Assembly (NCBI GenBank): GCA_013397455.1
Contig: VYZB01000757.1
Coordinates: 89,193-153,192, forward strand
DNA length: 64,000 nucleotides
Direction of reading: 5' to 3'
DNA from: Crotophaga sulcirostris
Lineage: Eukaryota; Chordata; Aves; Cuculiformes; Crotophagidae
Of this stretch, positions 22,394 to 34,873 are shown piece after piece. Under the pieces are notes generated by a model, which saw nothing but the letters and a program-made list of their open reading frames with translations, made no database searches and had not been told where the DNA came from. Within the stretch, counting starts at the first letter, position 1. Each line of letters opens with the position of its first letter. The position numbers were made by a program, and so were the translations under genes.

Positions 22394-22835
22394 GAGGTGC
22401 TGGAGCTCTTCCAGAGAAGGGCAACAAAGCTGGAGAACAAATCTTATGAGGAGTGACTGGGGGACCAGGGATTGTTTAGCCTGGAGAAAAGGAGGCTGAG
22501 GGGAGACCTCATCACTGTCTACAACTGCCTGAAAGGAGGTTGAAGCAAGGTGGGTGTTGGTCTCTTCTCCCAAGTGACAGGTGATAGGATGAGATGAAAT
22601 GGCCTCAAGTTGCTCTGGGGGAGGTTCAGATTAAACATCAGGGAAAATTTCTTCCTCAAAAGGTTCTCAGGCACTGGCAGAGGCTGCCCGGGGAAGTGTT
22701 TGAGTCACCATCCCTCGCAATACTTAAAAGATGGGAGATAAAATGTTCGGGGATCTGGTTTAGTAGTGGGCAGGTATAGTTGGACTTGTTGATCTCAAAG
22801 GTCTTTTTCAACTAAGCGATTCTATGATTTTATGA
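22394..22835 (+). mobile_element. CR1: CR1 LINE fragment, second 3'-end type
   Basis: Sense CR1 from 'ggtgctggagctcttccaga' through 'ctggagaaaaggaggctgag', 'gtgttggtctcttctcccaa' and 'actggcagaggctgcccggg' to the 'ttgttgatctcaaaggtctt' UTR and a worn ATTCTATG tail. Several stops and small indels break the ORF2 frame, including an internal loss before 'ctggagaacaaatcttatga'. Confidence 0.93.
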
Positions 22836-25800
22836 AATCTAAACTGGGCTGAAAACTGGAATTAAAAAAGTATTCTAATCAAAACTACAGCTCGTACTTA
22901 CAGATAATATTAAAATTTTGTTATGATTACAGAAATTATACAATGAATCATGGCTATCAACAATGCAAATTTAAGGAATAAGAGTGAAAATTATATCTAT
23001 GGCAAGGTAACTTCTCTATACAGATATAATCCATTGATAACTGACCTTTCCTAATAGAAGAAGGAAAGATCTTGTTTTGCCTAAACTGCTTCACTTTATT
23101 CAAAGGAAGCAATCCAAGAAAGAGTAGACATCCTTTTGATTTCTCATGCATTTCAGTCCTATTATTTTTTGATGACTTCACCCAAACCCATTATCAGAAT
23201 TCAAGGCAGAGGAAAGGGAACAGAAACATTTCAAGACTTAGGTAGCCGACGATTATATATAAAAAAGGAAACAACAACTCTTCCAAAATTTAGTATGTAC
23301 TTGGACCATGTTAATTGTCTTCATTTTCTGAGGAAAAGAATCAAACCCAGAAAACAGACTTGATAAAAATAATCCTCCCAGAAGAAAAAAAAGATGTTAT
23401 TTACAGGTTAAAAAAAGCTTCTGGCCTTGCAGTTGTCAGGTGTTGCAAGGGGACTCCAGTTCCAGATGCCAACCTGAGGATAACGGTGCTCAAGCTGGAG
23501 TAAATCAGGTCAGAGTTTTTATTGTCTCGATAACATGCATGATCACTGTGGTTTAAGTGAGATTGACTCGTTTTAACCATAATTCCTATGTGACTTCAGC
23601 TCCAAGCTGCATGAACATGAGTGGAGGCTCAAATACATCACAACTGACGTGCCTGTTAACTATTCATTCTGATAACTGTTTGCAAAACTTCGTATACGAC
23701 TCTACTGATATTCTACCTTAGTGCTGGCATACCTATAGGCATACTATACTTCAGTAAGCACAGAACTCTTAGCAACAACCAAACCTAGAGACCTGAATGA
23801 GGTTATTTTTCGAAGTGTCAGTTTGGATATGCCAAGATAAACCTTGAAGTCCTGCTTCCAGTAAGCGTTTCGTGAAGAGATTTATGGGAAAACCACTAGC
23901 CAGCTTCTCCTCCATCCCAAATGAAATGTCAAGTACAGCTGTTTGTAAATTAATACTTTCCAAAAACCTATGAATGCTGGGGAAATAATTGATAGACTTA
24001 GACTTGAAAAAAAATTCAGATCTCAATCAAATCAGAAGTTCCTAGTGAAATCCCATGAATTAAGGGGGCAAGTAATATCCATTTAGAGAATTCTGGGAGT
24101 GCAAATTCAACTGAGGTCAATGCAACTTCAAAAGTCTGGTTAAATCTTTTGATGAAGGACTAGAGCAGCAGTGGAGGTGCTGCTGAGGAGGGATATGGAT
24201 CATCATAGCTCTTACTTTTCCTCCTTAGACCGTGCTTATTGTTGTTCCTTTCTCTATGTAAAGACCACCAAAGTATTCCAGAACAGCTTTGTTAACCTTT
24301 TTATTGGTCTGCATTAAGAATATAGTAATTATGTGGGATTATAGCACATTATTAACCCTCTAACAACAACAGAAAAAAACCAAACCCACAAACATCACGG
24401 CTGTATAATCGTTGCCTCCTAACCCACCAAGCTTTTACACCATGAGATATTTTATGAAGATGCTGGTAACTGAACTGATTTCTGAACAGCACAGCACCAC
24501 CTGTGAGCAGGAATTAGCAGCACAGATGCCATACCTGGTGTGGAGGCAAACTCCTGAGTGGCATGTTGTGGGGCAAGGCCAGGGACCTGTAGGCACGGCA
24601 TCCTGACAAACACCAGTGAGAGGCAACTACTCTCAGCTCCTGGGAGAGAAAAAAAAGGCACTTGCCTTCGTTGAGCAAGGGCTTTCCATGGTATGTCCAA
24701 AGCCTGGCATGTTGTGGACCTCTAGTGAGAAGGAGAGATGTTTGACTTTTTACTCATCATCTCAGAGTTCCCAGACAGGGGTTAGAGCATGGTGCCATTC
24801 TCAACCACTCCACGAAGGCAGACGAGCAGGATTGCTAAAAGCACCAGGACGTTGCTGTGATCATAGCGCTACGAGTCCAGCCATTTTGATGTGTGCAGTT
24901 TTGGCAGTTTCATGCACAGATGAGAAGCCTCATGACCACAGGTACGTACAGCCTATCCACAGAGCTTCATGAGAAGAAATGCACCTTAGAAAATATGGGT
25001 CCAATATTATGCAGAGGGCCTCTAAATGAGTTCTTGCAATGTACGCCGGAATAATTTAAAGGGTTATTACTCTCAGCTGCCTGCCCACACAGCCAGGAGT
25101 TACTGCCCAAAAGCCAAGACTTATTGCAGTTCCAGTGAAAACACCAAGCTGTGACCTCTGTAGCTGAGAGAAGGGTATATCACCTTTTCTGCTGCCTCTG
25201 CTGCTGGGGTAATAACGTCTGGCAGAAAAATGGAGCAGGTATTTTAAATCACTCCTGCATGAATAACCAAAGTTCATCTCGAGGTACTCTCAGTAAAGCC
25301 AAGCTAGAAGACCAATGTCCTCACACTTATTTGCTGTCCTACACCCTCGCCTTGCAAAGGCCAGAACTTCTCAATTCATCCAACAAAGTATTTAACCCTG
25401 ATGGATGTATTAAAATGTATCTTCTGTAATTGGACAGGAGAGAAAAAGCAGGTGACAATAGATGAATTGGGTAGCAAGCATCAAAGGAAAAATCTCATTT
25501 TCTGGAGAGTCTTCCAGCTTTTGCATTCCTCTGGAACATCCGATACATCTCTCTTTTTGACAGTGGGGTTTTAAATAAAGAAATGCTCTAAACTAGAGCC
25601 AGGTCTTCAGGAGATCCAGCAGACATAACACTGGTCCCATTTACATACAGCTGATTGTACTCAATTCTATAGTTCAGTCTTCTTATCTCTGTTAGTATAA
25701 CTGCAAATTAGCACAATATGTTCTTTAAGCAACCATTTCAGCAAAACCCACATTGCTTGCCAAATAATTATCTTCAAATTTCAAAGTCACCCCTGCAGGC

Positions 25801-26089
25801 TTTTATGTATAGCAGTGTATCTTTAAATTTTTTTTTATATATTCTGAGCCTAAGCAATGTTTGATCACCAGTTAATAGAGTTAAAGAAGGTCCTCATGTG
25901 AACGTACACATCAAAATAACTTGCTTTGCAAGGTGACATCTAGATGAAACTGGGAGTTTAGAGCATTATTTTTCATTCAAGATACTGCCAGAGAAAAGGA
26001 AGAGCCTTTGTCTGAGTGAGGCAGTTGATAAACAGAAACACAGACAGCACACAAGTCTGGTCAGAAATTAGATAGTTCTAATATGTGAC
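22836..26089. other. Unique sequence, about 3.2 kb without repeats
   Basis: This is one of the longest repeat-free stretches. Frames up to 118 codons (24616-24972) occur but none shows domain similarity or splice context. No RNA gene was recognised. Confidence 0.5.
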
Positions 26090-26307
26090 CATAGAATGGT
26101 TTGGGTTGGAAGGGACCTTAAAGATCACCCAGTTCCAACCCCCCTGCCATGGGCAGGGACATCTTACACTAGATCAGGGTGCTCAGAGCCAACCTGGCCT
26201 TCAACACTTCCAGGTATGGAGCAGCCACAACTTCCCTGGGCAATCTGTTTCAATATCTCATGGCCCTCACAGTAAAAAATTTCTTCCTAATATTTAATCT
26301 AAATACC
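26090..26307 (-). mobile_element. CR1: CR1 LINE fragment, ATTCTATG type
   Basis: Antisense 3' UTR and ORF2 end: 'ccatagaatggtttgggttg', 'gccatgggcagggacatctt', 'caacacttccaggtatggag' and 'aaaaatttcttcctaatatt'. Relative to sister copies, a short stretch is missing at 'gctcagagccaacctggcct', where 'ccccatc' is expected. Confidence 0.92.
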
Positions 26308-26679
26308 CAGTTTGGCATAAACCAAGAATTATTCCTGATACTTCTTGTTGAAGCAAAGGGAAACTTTGAGAAAATTCTTCATGTGTTGCCTCAAACTTTT
26401 CATTTGACTCAGTTCTCCCTTAGGTGCTGGTAATAAATGCAAAAAAAATGATGAACTGGAGTCACAACAGCAGCAGAAGGTGGCAGGAAAGGAAAATCAA
26501 CAGTTATTAGGGCATGTACCATGTGGGAGGCCTGGTACCCCAGCTACACTACTGCCCAATTTCATACCAGTACAAGCAGGTTTGAAAGTCAAAACTGCAC
26601 ATTTTTTTATTTTTTCAGAGATTAAATTAATAGGTCATCTGCTTCATGCCAGGTGGTTAAGTTGTTTCTGTCACACGTG
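26308..26679. other. Unique sequence, no gene seen
   Basis: An 81-codon frame (26480-26725) begins here and runs into the next CR1. It has no recognisable similarity. Confidence 0.45.
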
Positions 26680-26813
26680 TGATGTAGCCCTAGATGACCT
26701 TGGGGCCTTGAGCAACCTGGTCTAGTGGGAGGCATCCGTGCCCACAGCAAGGGGATTGGAGCTAAATGATCTTTAAGGTCCTTTCCTACCCAAACCATTC
26801 TATAATTCTATGA
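26680..26813 (+). mobile_element. CR1: CR1 LINE scrap, 3' end
   Basis: Sense 3' UTR: 'ggccttgagcaacctggtct', 'agtgggaggcatccgtgccc' and 'gatctttaaggtcctttcc', then a worn tail (attctataattctatgac). The left end is indistinct because of divergence. Confidence 0.88.
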
Positions 26814-27114
26814 CATCAGTACAAGAAGGGAAATTAATCTACATCTCCAGCAAGTCCCTTAGGGCCTCCAATTCCAAAAGATTTTTCTCAGCCCAAATGA
26901 AACCACAGAAACTGATCCAAGACTTTCCTGATTGTCCTTTTTTTTTTTCCCGGCTGAATTTTTACTGGACTTGAGCAGCATTCCCAAGAGAGCTGCATCC
27001 ACAGATAACGAGTCAGGTGTCTGTCAAGCACATAAAATGATCCCTCACTTCTGCCTGGAGCCTGAAGGTAAGCTCTGATGGGATGGGGCTGGGAAGGCAG
27101 TGGAGCAGGTATCA
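26814..27114. other. Unique sequence with a T run
   Basis: A run of about 12 T at 26939-26950 is the only notable feature. Confidence 0.45.
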
Positions 27115-27647
27115 TCTGTGCTCAGCACTGGCGAGGCTACACCTCGAGTCCTGTGTCCAGCTTTGGGCCCCTCACTGCAAGAAGGACATTGAGGGGCTGG
27201 AGCTCTTCCAGAGAAGGGCGACGAGGCTGGTGAAGGGGTGGGAGAACAAGTCTTACAAGGAGCAGCTGAGGGAACTGGGGTTGTTTAGCTTAGTGAAGAG
27301 GAGGTTGAGGGGGGACCTTATCACTGTCTACAACTGCCTGAAGGGAGGTTGTGGTGAGGTGAGTGTTGGTCTCTTCTCCCAGGTGACAGGTGATAGGACG
27401 AGGGGAAATGACCTCAAGTTGCACCAGGGGAGGTTCAGATTAGACCTCAGGAAAAATTTCTTTACTGAAAGGTGTCTCAGGCACTGGCAGAGGCTGCCCA
27501 GAGAGGTGGTTGAGTCCCCATCCCTGGAGGTGTTTAAAAGATGGGGAGATGAGTTTCTCAGGGACATGGTTTAGTAATTAGACAGGTATGGTTGGACTCG
27601 ATGATCTCAAAGGTTGTTTCCAACTGGATATCCTATGATTCTATGAT
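27115..27647 (+). mobile_element. CR1: CR1 LINE fragment with an open ORF2 C-terminus
   Basis: Sense CR1, about 530 bases. The frame 27083-27574 (163 codons, starting in flanking DNA) stays open through the ORF2 C-terminal region. Its order is an [24 protein letters not shown] stretch, then [78 protein letters not shown] and the terminal LRDMV before TAG. The UTR 'actcgatgatctcaaaggtt' and an ATTCTATGA tail follow. The catalytic reverse-transcriptase core lies upstream and is absent, so the copy cannot be autonomous. Confidence 0.95.
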
Positions 27648-29714
27648 CTGGTGGAGGAACAAGTGTATGATTTATTGCACAAGCCCTCATGTGAGTAGGA
27701 GCACATGGAGATCTGATCGTCAGCAGCCAGTAAGCAGCAGAGGTGGCAACTGACGCTGTGGACGTGGCCCTGGCATGAGGCCCCATGGGTAAAGATCTTT
27801 GCATGTTTGCTGCTGGAGGGTACTCCCAACAGCAAGTAAAGTGGCTCCCCCACCCAATTCCTTTCAAATTCATGTCAGTAAAGATCTCGTAGCAGTTTGT
27901 TCTGTTACCAGAAACATCTTGCACTGCCCTCAATAATGACTAACCCTTGGTGACAAACAGAACAACAGGGCAAAGCCTGGAGCATGAGTAAGATTTGGGC
28001 TCCCTAGGATGTAACCGGCTCCCCAGTTGCCTTTGCTTAGGTAAATGTCACATGTGCTAAATAAAGGCTGTGACTAATTGATTTCTACTGGGAAGGAATG
28101 AGGAAAAACAATTGTTTTGTTGTTGTTTTTATTTTTAAAACATCCAGTAACTGTCGACTAGCAACAGTTGCCAGGACAAGCTGTTCCAGTTTCGTTCCCG
28201 GTGCCAGGGAAACAGGCCATTTTAAGGAGTGGTTCATATGGGCAAAAAAATAGAAATACCCAAAAAACTGAAGTGTCAACATACAGTAAAGCATGTTTAA
28301 GAACACTGGCAAGTTCCTTGGGATTAAAACCCCTGAGAGAGCTGCTGAGGTGAATTATTGCAGGTTTATTGTAGTTCTGAAGTCGCAAGCAGCATTTGAA
28401 GGCCCAGCAGAACATCAGTAGGACTTAGCTAAGGAGATTTCCACAGACACCTATCTTGCTCTGATCACAGTTAACTTGTTGAAGAGTTTTCAGATCTTCC
28501 CTGAATTTTCTCTGGGAATGGCCTAATAATTACTTTTTAAACCACAAGCAGAAGGAAATTATTTCATGTATGGGTTTCAGCTGAGAAGCCTTTCCAGACC
28601 AGCTCCTTACTCCATGAGGTAACAAGAAAATTCTTGCTAAAGTTGAAGTCCTGGTGCTGCATCCCACCTTCCCCGTTGCCTTTCAGGCTTCATTTTAAAT
28701 TTTGTTTTCAACAGACCCTCTGTGCATGAAAGAGGAATCGCTCAGCACTGCCCTTAGTTCTGGATAGAGAAAAGTGTTTTTTATCCCGGAGTACTCACAG
28801 CAGAAGCATTTTAGCTATAGCTGGATATGAGTTTAGTCATAATAATCATGAAGTTGCACTAATTATGAATCATAATATTGGATAATATATCTAAACAGGC
28901 TTTCTTTTCTTCTTGAGTTCAGAACAGCTGCCTCAGGCCAAATTTCTCTTTCTCTAAGGTCTGAAAAATTATTTAGGCAAACTTACACTGCTAAAGTAAG
29001 CAACCGTATATTTATCTCAAAAACCTTTTAGAATCAGCAGAAGTTGAACAAGCCTGCCAGGTTATAATTCTTTAAAAAGCAGCCACAGATTATTAGCAGT
29101 GTTGTCAGCTCCAAGTATTTCAGAAACCAGTCACCTCTCTTCATCTTTTCCACTATAAATCCCCCACTCTTCTGGCTCCTTGATGTCTGTTTGGCATGGA
29201 GACAGTGCCCTTCCAAGAGGGAAAGACAGACAAAACCAGTGAAATGCAATCACCTTGTGAAAATCTGCTGTGAATCCCTTTTTGGTGAAATATTTCTATT
29301 CTACTGGGGGTTATGGACTATTTGCTGTACATTCTTCTCTGCAAATAAGGTTCATTGTTTAGCCTACATCTTCTATGGCACACCACATGGTCTCCTGTTA
29401 TCAAGAGATGAGGTTGCATCTGTGGGACTGCAGTTCAGTCCATGAAGGGGAATTTCCCACAAAGAACACCTAAACAGCCTAACTACAACTTTTGCAAGAC
29501 TCTGCAACAGCATAATCAAACTGACACTTGTGGTTAGTTCCTATCTAAAACCAAGTCATTTCAAAGCAAGAATTCCTTGTGAAATTTTCTTCTTAAAAAC
29601 CCAGTTTTCCATCTGAAGCAATTTTGTAAATGCCAGTTTTCAAATGTTAATTTTCAATTTTCAATGTGAATTAGTCACCTGCCTGCCACTCTCAGGTTTT
29701 TGTTCTAACTAAAG
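27648..29714. other. Unique sequence, about 2 kb
   Basis: No gene or repeat family was recognised. Overlapping minus-strand frames (108 codons at 27607-27933, 85 at 28158-28415) have no domain similarity. Confidence 0.5.
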
Positions 29715-29828
29715 TCACAGCATCACAATATCACAGTATTACAAGGTTGGAAAGGACCTCTGAGATCATCGAGTCCAACCTATAACCCAACACTAACACC
29801 AACTCATCACCTAAACCATAGCACTGAG
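29715..29828 (-). mobile_element. CR1: CR1 LINE scrap, ATACTGTG-tail type
   Basis: Antisense: a tail of four CACAGTAT-like units, 'aaggttggaaaggacctctg', the CAACACTAACACCAAC region and 'ctaaaccatagcactgagt'. It is truncated at the end of ORF2. Confidence 0.93.
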
Positions 29829-30330
29829 TCTTTACAATCAAGATTCTGTGTCCTATTTGTTTTGTGTAGTACTCAGAACATTTATGGTTCACCATAAAAA
29901 ACCACTTTATATTTTTGATGAACATGTGTAGATATCTTAAATCCTGAACAAAACCCCCCTTCCACAAGACAGAACAATTCCTTCTTTCACACGATGGCAT
30001 ATGCCAGCTAATTAGCCACATCGGACACTGAACACTGCAGGAGACACAGATGGCTATTTGGGGCTGATCGTCCCACAGCAATGGAACAGCACATTATTTG
30101 TTGGCAGAATATATTGCCATTTTTATGTCTGTGGAGTAATCGTAGCAGCTCCTGGTCTTGATAGTTACAGCTTCTCTCAGAATAGATTCCTATGAACTTA
30201 TTTCTTATTACCATCTTTAAAAGTTCAACTTCATGATAACAAAAAATAAATACACTACAACTGTGTAGGATGCGATGGGAAGGCTGGAGTACCCTTCAGA
30301 TTATGGATCTGACCAGGTACTTTGGCTACA
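29829..30330. other. Unique spacer between two same-strand CR1 copies
   Basis: Nothing recognised. The 116-codon minus frame 29731-30081 is mostly unrelated sequence fused to CR1 UTR. Confidence 0.45.
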
Positions 30331-30537
30331 TCACAGTATCACAAGGTTGGAAAGGACCTTTGAGATCATCGAGTCCAACCTAGAACCCAACACTAACACC
30401 AACCCATCATCTAAACCATGGCACTGAGTGCCTCAGCCAATCTCCTCTTAAACACCTCCAGGGTTGGCGACTCCACCACCTCCCCGGGCAGCGCATTCCA
30501 ATGGCCAATCACCCTTTCAGGGAAGAACTTTTTCCTA
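30331..30537 (-). mobile_element. CR1: CR1 LINE fragment, ATACTGTG-tail type
   Basis: Antisense 3' UTR plus the last 40 or so codons of ORF2: 'cctcagccaatctcctctta', 'ctccaccacctccccgggca' and 'gccaatcaccctttcaggga'. It ends at 'gaactttttccta' inside the [11 protein letters not shown] codons. It is very similar to the copy at 56623-56960 and probably fairly young. Confidence 0.94.
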
Positions 30538-33500
30538 GCTCCTCCTAGCTCTGTTTTGTAAAGAGATGCACAATTTACTTTCCTTACCCTTTTATCCCAA
30601 GGTCATGTAAAGGGCATGTGTGATAGATAGATATTCCAACTATGACACCAGATCAGATCATCAGGAAACCATGTTGCAGGTTAAACTATGACACACACCA
30701 ATGCAGATTACCTATTAATTTCTTGGTAGTATAGCAAAATAATCATAAATGCTCACTTTAGCATTTTAGGACCAACCTCTCTAATCCTTCTTTGTTATCA
30801 ACTAACTCAATTCTAAGTATTCAGATCCCCACAGAAGGGGACTATCCCTCTACTCAACTTGTCATCTCCATATTGACCTTTTTGGATGTATTTCAAACTT
30901 ATTTAGAAAATTGTCACTTCCTCAAGGTTCTGTTGGTGGCTTGGCCCCCCTGTAAATGGGTCACCATGAGTCTGATAGGGGAAAATGGGAGAGACCAGCT
31001 CTACAATCATCCTTGTGCAGGTTTTAGATGCTGATCTCATTCATGCCATGCACAGTGGAAATCAGAAAAACCGACAAGGACTGGAAGCATCCCTTGAAGA
31101 CTTCCCATTCATCTTTAGAGCTAAAGAATGACTCAAGAATTTCACTGCACCAAGGCATTGTTCTTCCACTGCTTTCTGAAGTACGGTGCCTTTTCCTGGA
31201 TTAGGACTGGTAGGAAACCAAATGGGAACATGGACCCATCACATGGTTGGTAGGCTCCCTTGTATAGTTTAGCCCAGCCAATATTCAAGCATCATTCAGG
31301 AGACAATAGAGACAAAAACCTACTTCCAGTAGACATAATGGAAAAGAAGAGCTTGTTTGGTTGAGAGAAGAAAGATTTTATCTCTATCATTTCTTTGCCA
31401 CTGACTTGGTGGTTCAGAAAACACGCTCTACACGCTTTTTTTTTTTTTTTTTAAAGCAGGATAGGTGTATCCTCCAGGACCTGTTAATACTCCAGATCTA
31501 ACTGAACAAGTTTGATGAGAAGTAACATCCTCACCAGTTTGTTCTAAGTGTACCAACAAAAGGCTGCCTAACACTTTTAGGAAGGTGGGCTTACAGTTTG
31601 CCTGTTTATGCTCCCAAACATAAAAATCCTTTTGCTTTGTGGTCCACAGCTCTACAAGGAGAGTACTCAGATTGCTCCTGCCCCCAGGCCAGAGCATGCA
31701 TCACTCCCTTTAATACCACTTCATACTTCTCTGCCAGGCTTCTCCCTTCTGGGAACACTTCTCACAATCTCTTTCCATCACACCCCTGATATTCTTCCAG
31801 ACCTTCGCTCATTTCCTGGCTATTTTCCCCAAGCCTCCATTGCTCCGTACCTCCTCTCGTACCCTTTCATCCTTTTATCTGGCTTACCTTTTATTATTCT
31901 GGTAGACAGATTATTCCTGAGCCTACTGATGCCAACAATTTCCCTTTGAGATTGCCTTTGCCAAAACGTCTCGTTATTAAACCCTCAGTCAGAGCGCTCA
32001 TAACACCAGGTCTTTAAGAGCCAGCACACGAGTATGATGTCAATCTTACGTTGCATTGTCACTGTATGAATAGAAGAAATGCCCTAGGAAAGTAACATCT
32101 CACTTTCTGCAGGAGATTGTGTGCTTGAAAGCATATTAAAAACACCCAACAAAACAAAACAAAACCAAAAAAAACAAGAAGCCACCAAAATCAGAGCTAG
32201 CAAAAATCTACTGTTGTGCTCATAACAAGAGAAAATGTTAAATCTGTTTCAATGAGGTGCTTTTATGGCATGCTTGTTCCTGCAGCATAGAAAGCAAGGT
32301 AGTTTTCCTGGAGGTATGAGCCATAAAAGGCTACCTGCCTCCTCCCACCAGAACCCAGAGCCACGTGAATGGCTGATGAATGCATTCCAAATGCCGTGAA
32401 AGTAGTTTGGTTGAATATATAGAATTTGATGAAGAGAATGAGTTTTAAATGTGAGATAAACAGGTGCAAACACTGAAGAAATTTTCACCTGCTCACAGAG
32501 GTTTTGAATTAAGTACTCTTTAAGGAACAATTCATAGGACAAGCAATGGATTAGGTGGAAACCCATGTTTGGAGACAGGAAGACAAGCAAAAAGGTATTT
32601 GCAGCTCACACGCAGAGAGGACAATCCTGAAATCCTGAAATGTTATCAGTAAAGCTTAATACATTGTGGACTTACATTTTAGGTTTCATAAGGGTATGAA
32701 GGAAAAAAAAAATCTTCTCTGGATTTGGAAAATCCAGTGTCTAGAGAGGAAATTCCATTAATATTGAATTTCATATTCTTACTGTTACAGGAAAGAGAGG
32801 TAGAAAGAGGTACTCGAGACCTAACAGCCGCTTAAAATTTCCAAGAGAAACACAGGCATTCTCAATAGCACATCTCAATCCCTTTAAACACGTAAACAAT
32901 GTAATTCCAGAGGCCAAACCTATTAGTGAAATGTCATATGCTTATAGATCCTGTTACCCTTATTCAGCACCCTGCTCTTCCCACCTCCCTTTCCTCCGTC
33001 ATTACTACTTCGTTTGCACAGTACATCCAGAGCGCAGACCTCATTTCCCACTGGTGCTGAAAACAACTTGGAACACAATTAGCCTTGTCAAGTCCTCTAC
33101 TGGTATGCCATATAGGGCTGCCAGCTTTCCCAGCTATTCAATAATCCCTAGAGCACTGCCTCATGCGATTCACAGAGGTGTTTACATTTCTGAAAATGCA
33201 CCAGCCTAAAAATAGAAATTATTTTCTTAACCTCCTGCGATGCTGGATTTGTTCTTTTCTCTTGCTTTCCACTCTTCCAGATTGACAATTAAATTGTGCT
33301 TGCTTAATTCCTTCAACCAATAGAGAGATCAACAACAGCAAAAGAACATCTCAATATTGTGATGGTGGAGCAAAAAAAAAAAATGCCAAAGAAAATACTT
33401 TCTGTTGCAGTCCCAAAATAGAAAAGTGCCCAAGTGTGTCAGCAAATTGGTCTTTCCTGCAGCACAGAGCACAATTCCAAACTGGGGCTTCCAAAGCTGG

Positions 33501-34290
33501 GAGCCAAAGGTGGTGCTCAGCATTCCCACAGAGATATTTTCAGTTTGAAAGTAAGGCTCTGGTTCTGGACAGGGAAAAGGTAGAGACATACACAAATATC
33601 AAGAATGCTTCCAAGCTCCTGGTGTCACAAGACAAGGAGGTAGGTTCCTATTTCTTTCCCTTTAGGTGGATCATGTGAGATAAAGGCTGCCCTGGAAAGG
33701 AGCAGTGTGAAGAAACACTACTCGGGGAGTTCCTGGAAGGCTGGCAGCTCTAAAAGCAACGTTTACATTTTTTGTATTCTATTCTGAAGGTTGGTTTACA
33801 GAAAGTTAGGAACAGAGCCATTCTTCCTCCCACCCCTTCTAAGGCAACACATCTCCCAGGAGCCACAAACAGAGTCCCTGCTGCCCAGCAAGAGGACAAA
33901 CAGACGAGTTCAGCTCCTGGAGTCCTGATTGTTCCCACTGCCTGGATGTTGTTTCAAACATTCCCTCACTCGGGCAAATAACATCTAAATAAACAACCAT
34001 AATATTGGGTGGACATAATCCAGTTTGTGGCATTTAGTATTGGGTTGAAGACTGGTCACTGAACCTCTTTTCTTTTGCAGCAGATGCTCAGTCAGACCCT
34101 CTTCCCTGGGGCAACCTGTTTAATGGTGACTGCTGAGCTGAGAGCTACTCCTGTAAACATCAGGTCAGTTGTTTCTTTTTAAACCAGAGCTCTGAAACAC
34201 TTAGAAATCTTGTGCCCATCTCATGCCATAGAATGGATGGGAACAAACCCGTGCTCACCATGAGCTTCACATGAATGTAAAGAACAAATT
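30538..34290. other. Unique sequence, about 3.75 kb without repeats
   Basis: No gene was recognised. A 17-base T run lies at 31436-31452 and a pyrimidine-rich stretch at about 31700-31950. Frames up to 113 codons (31608-31949; minus 32249-32590) have no family resemblance. The T run shows no adjacent retrotransposed gene. Confidence 0.5.
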
Positions 34291-34361
34291 TCACAGTATC
34301 ACAGTATTACAAGGTTGGAAAGGACCTCTGAGATCATCGAGTCCAACCTAGAACCCAACAC
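34291..34361 (-). mobile_element. CR1: CR1 LINE, cut by an assembly gap
   Basis: Antisense tail 'tcacagtatcacagtattac', then 'aaggttggaaaggacctctg' and 'gtccaacctagaacccaaca'. The sequence turns to N at 34362, in mid-element, so the copy's true length is unknown. Confidence 0.93.
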
Positions 34362-34873
34362 NNNNNNNNNNNNNNNNNNNNNNNNNNNNNNNNNNNNNNN
34401 NNNNNNNNNNNNNNNNNNNNNNNNNNNNNNNNNNNNNNNNNNNNNNNNNNNNNNNNNNNNNNNNNNNNNNNNNNNNNNNNNNNNNNNNNNNNNNNNNNNN
34501 NNNNNNNNNNNNNNNNNNNNNNNNNNNNNNNNNNNNNNNNNNNNNNNNNNNNNNNNNNNNNNNNNNNNNNNNNNNNNNNNNNNNNNNNNNNNNNNNNNNN
34601 NNNNNNNNNNNNNNNNNNNNNNNNNNNNNNNNNNNNNNNNNNNNNNNNNNNNNNNNNNNNNNNNNNNNNNNNNNNNNNNNNNNNNNNNNNNNNNNNNNNN
34701 NNNNNNNNNNNNNNNNNNNNNNNNNNNNNNNNNNNNNNNNNNNNNNNNNNNNNNNNNNNNNNNNNNNNNNNNNNNNNNNNNNNNNNNNNNNNNNNNNNNN
34801 NNNNNNNNNNNNNNNNNNNNNNNNNNNNNNNNNNNNNNNNNNNNNNNNNNNNNNNNNNNNNNNNNNNNNNNNN
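34362..34873. other. Assembly gap, 512 N
   Basis: 512 undetermined bases beginning inside a CR1. The right flank (ccaatgcacttacagcatct) is not CR1, so the missing part probably contains the rest of that copy and its junction. Long open frames drawn across it consist only of unknown residues. Confidence 1.

Noticed and set aside
31436..31452. T run as an antisense processed-pseudogene tail
   Set aside because: The sequence on the right has no recognisable coding similarity.
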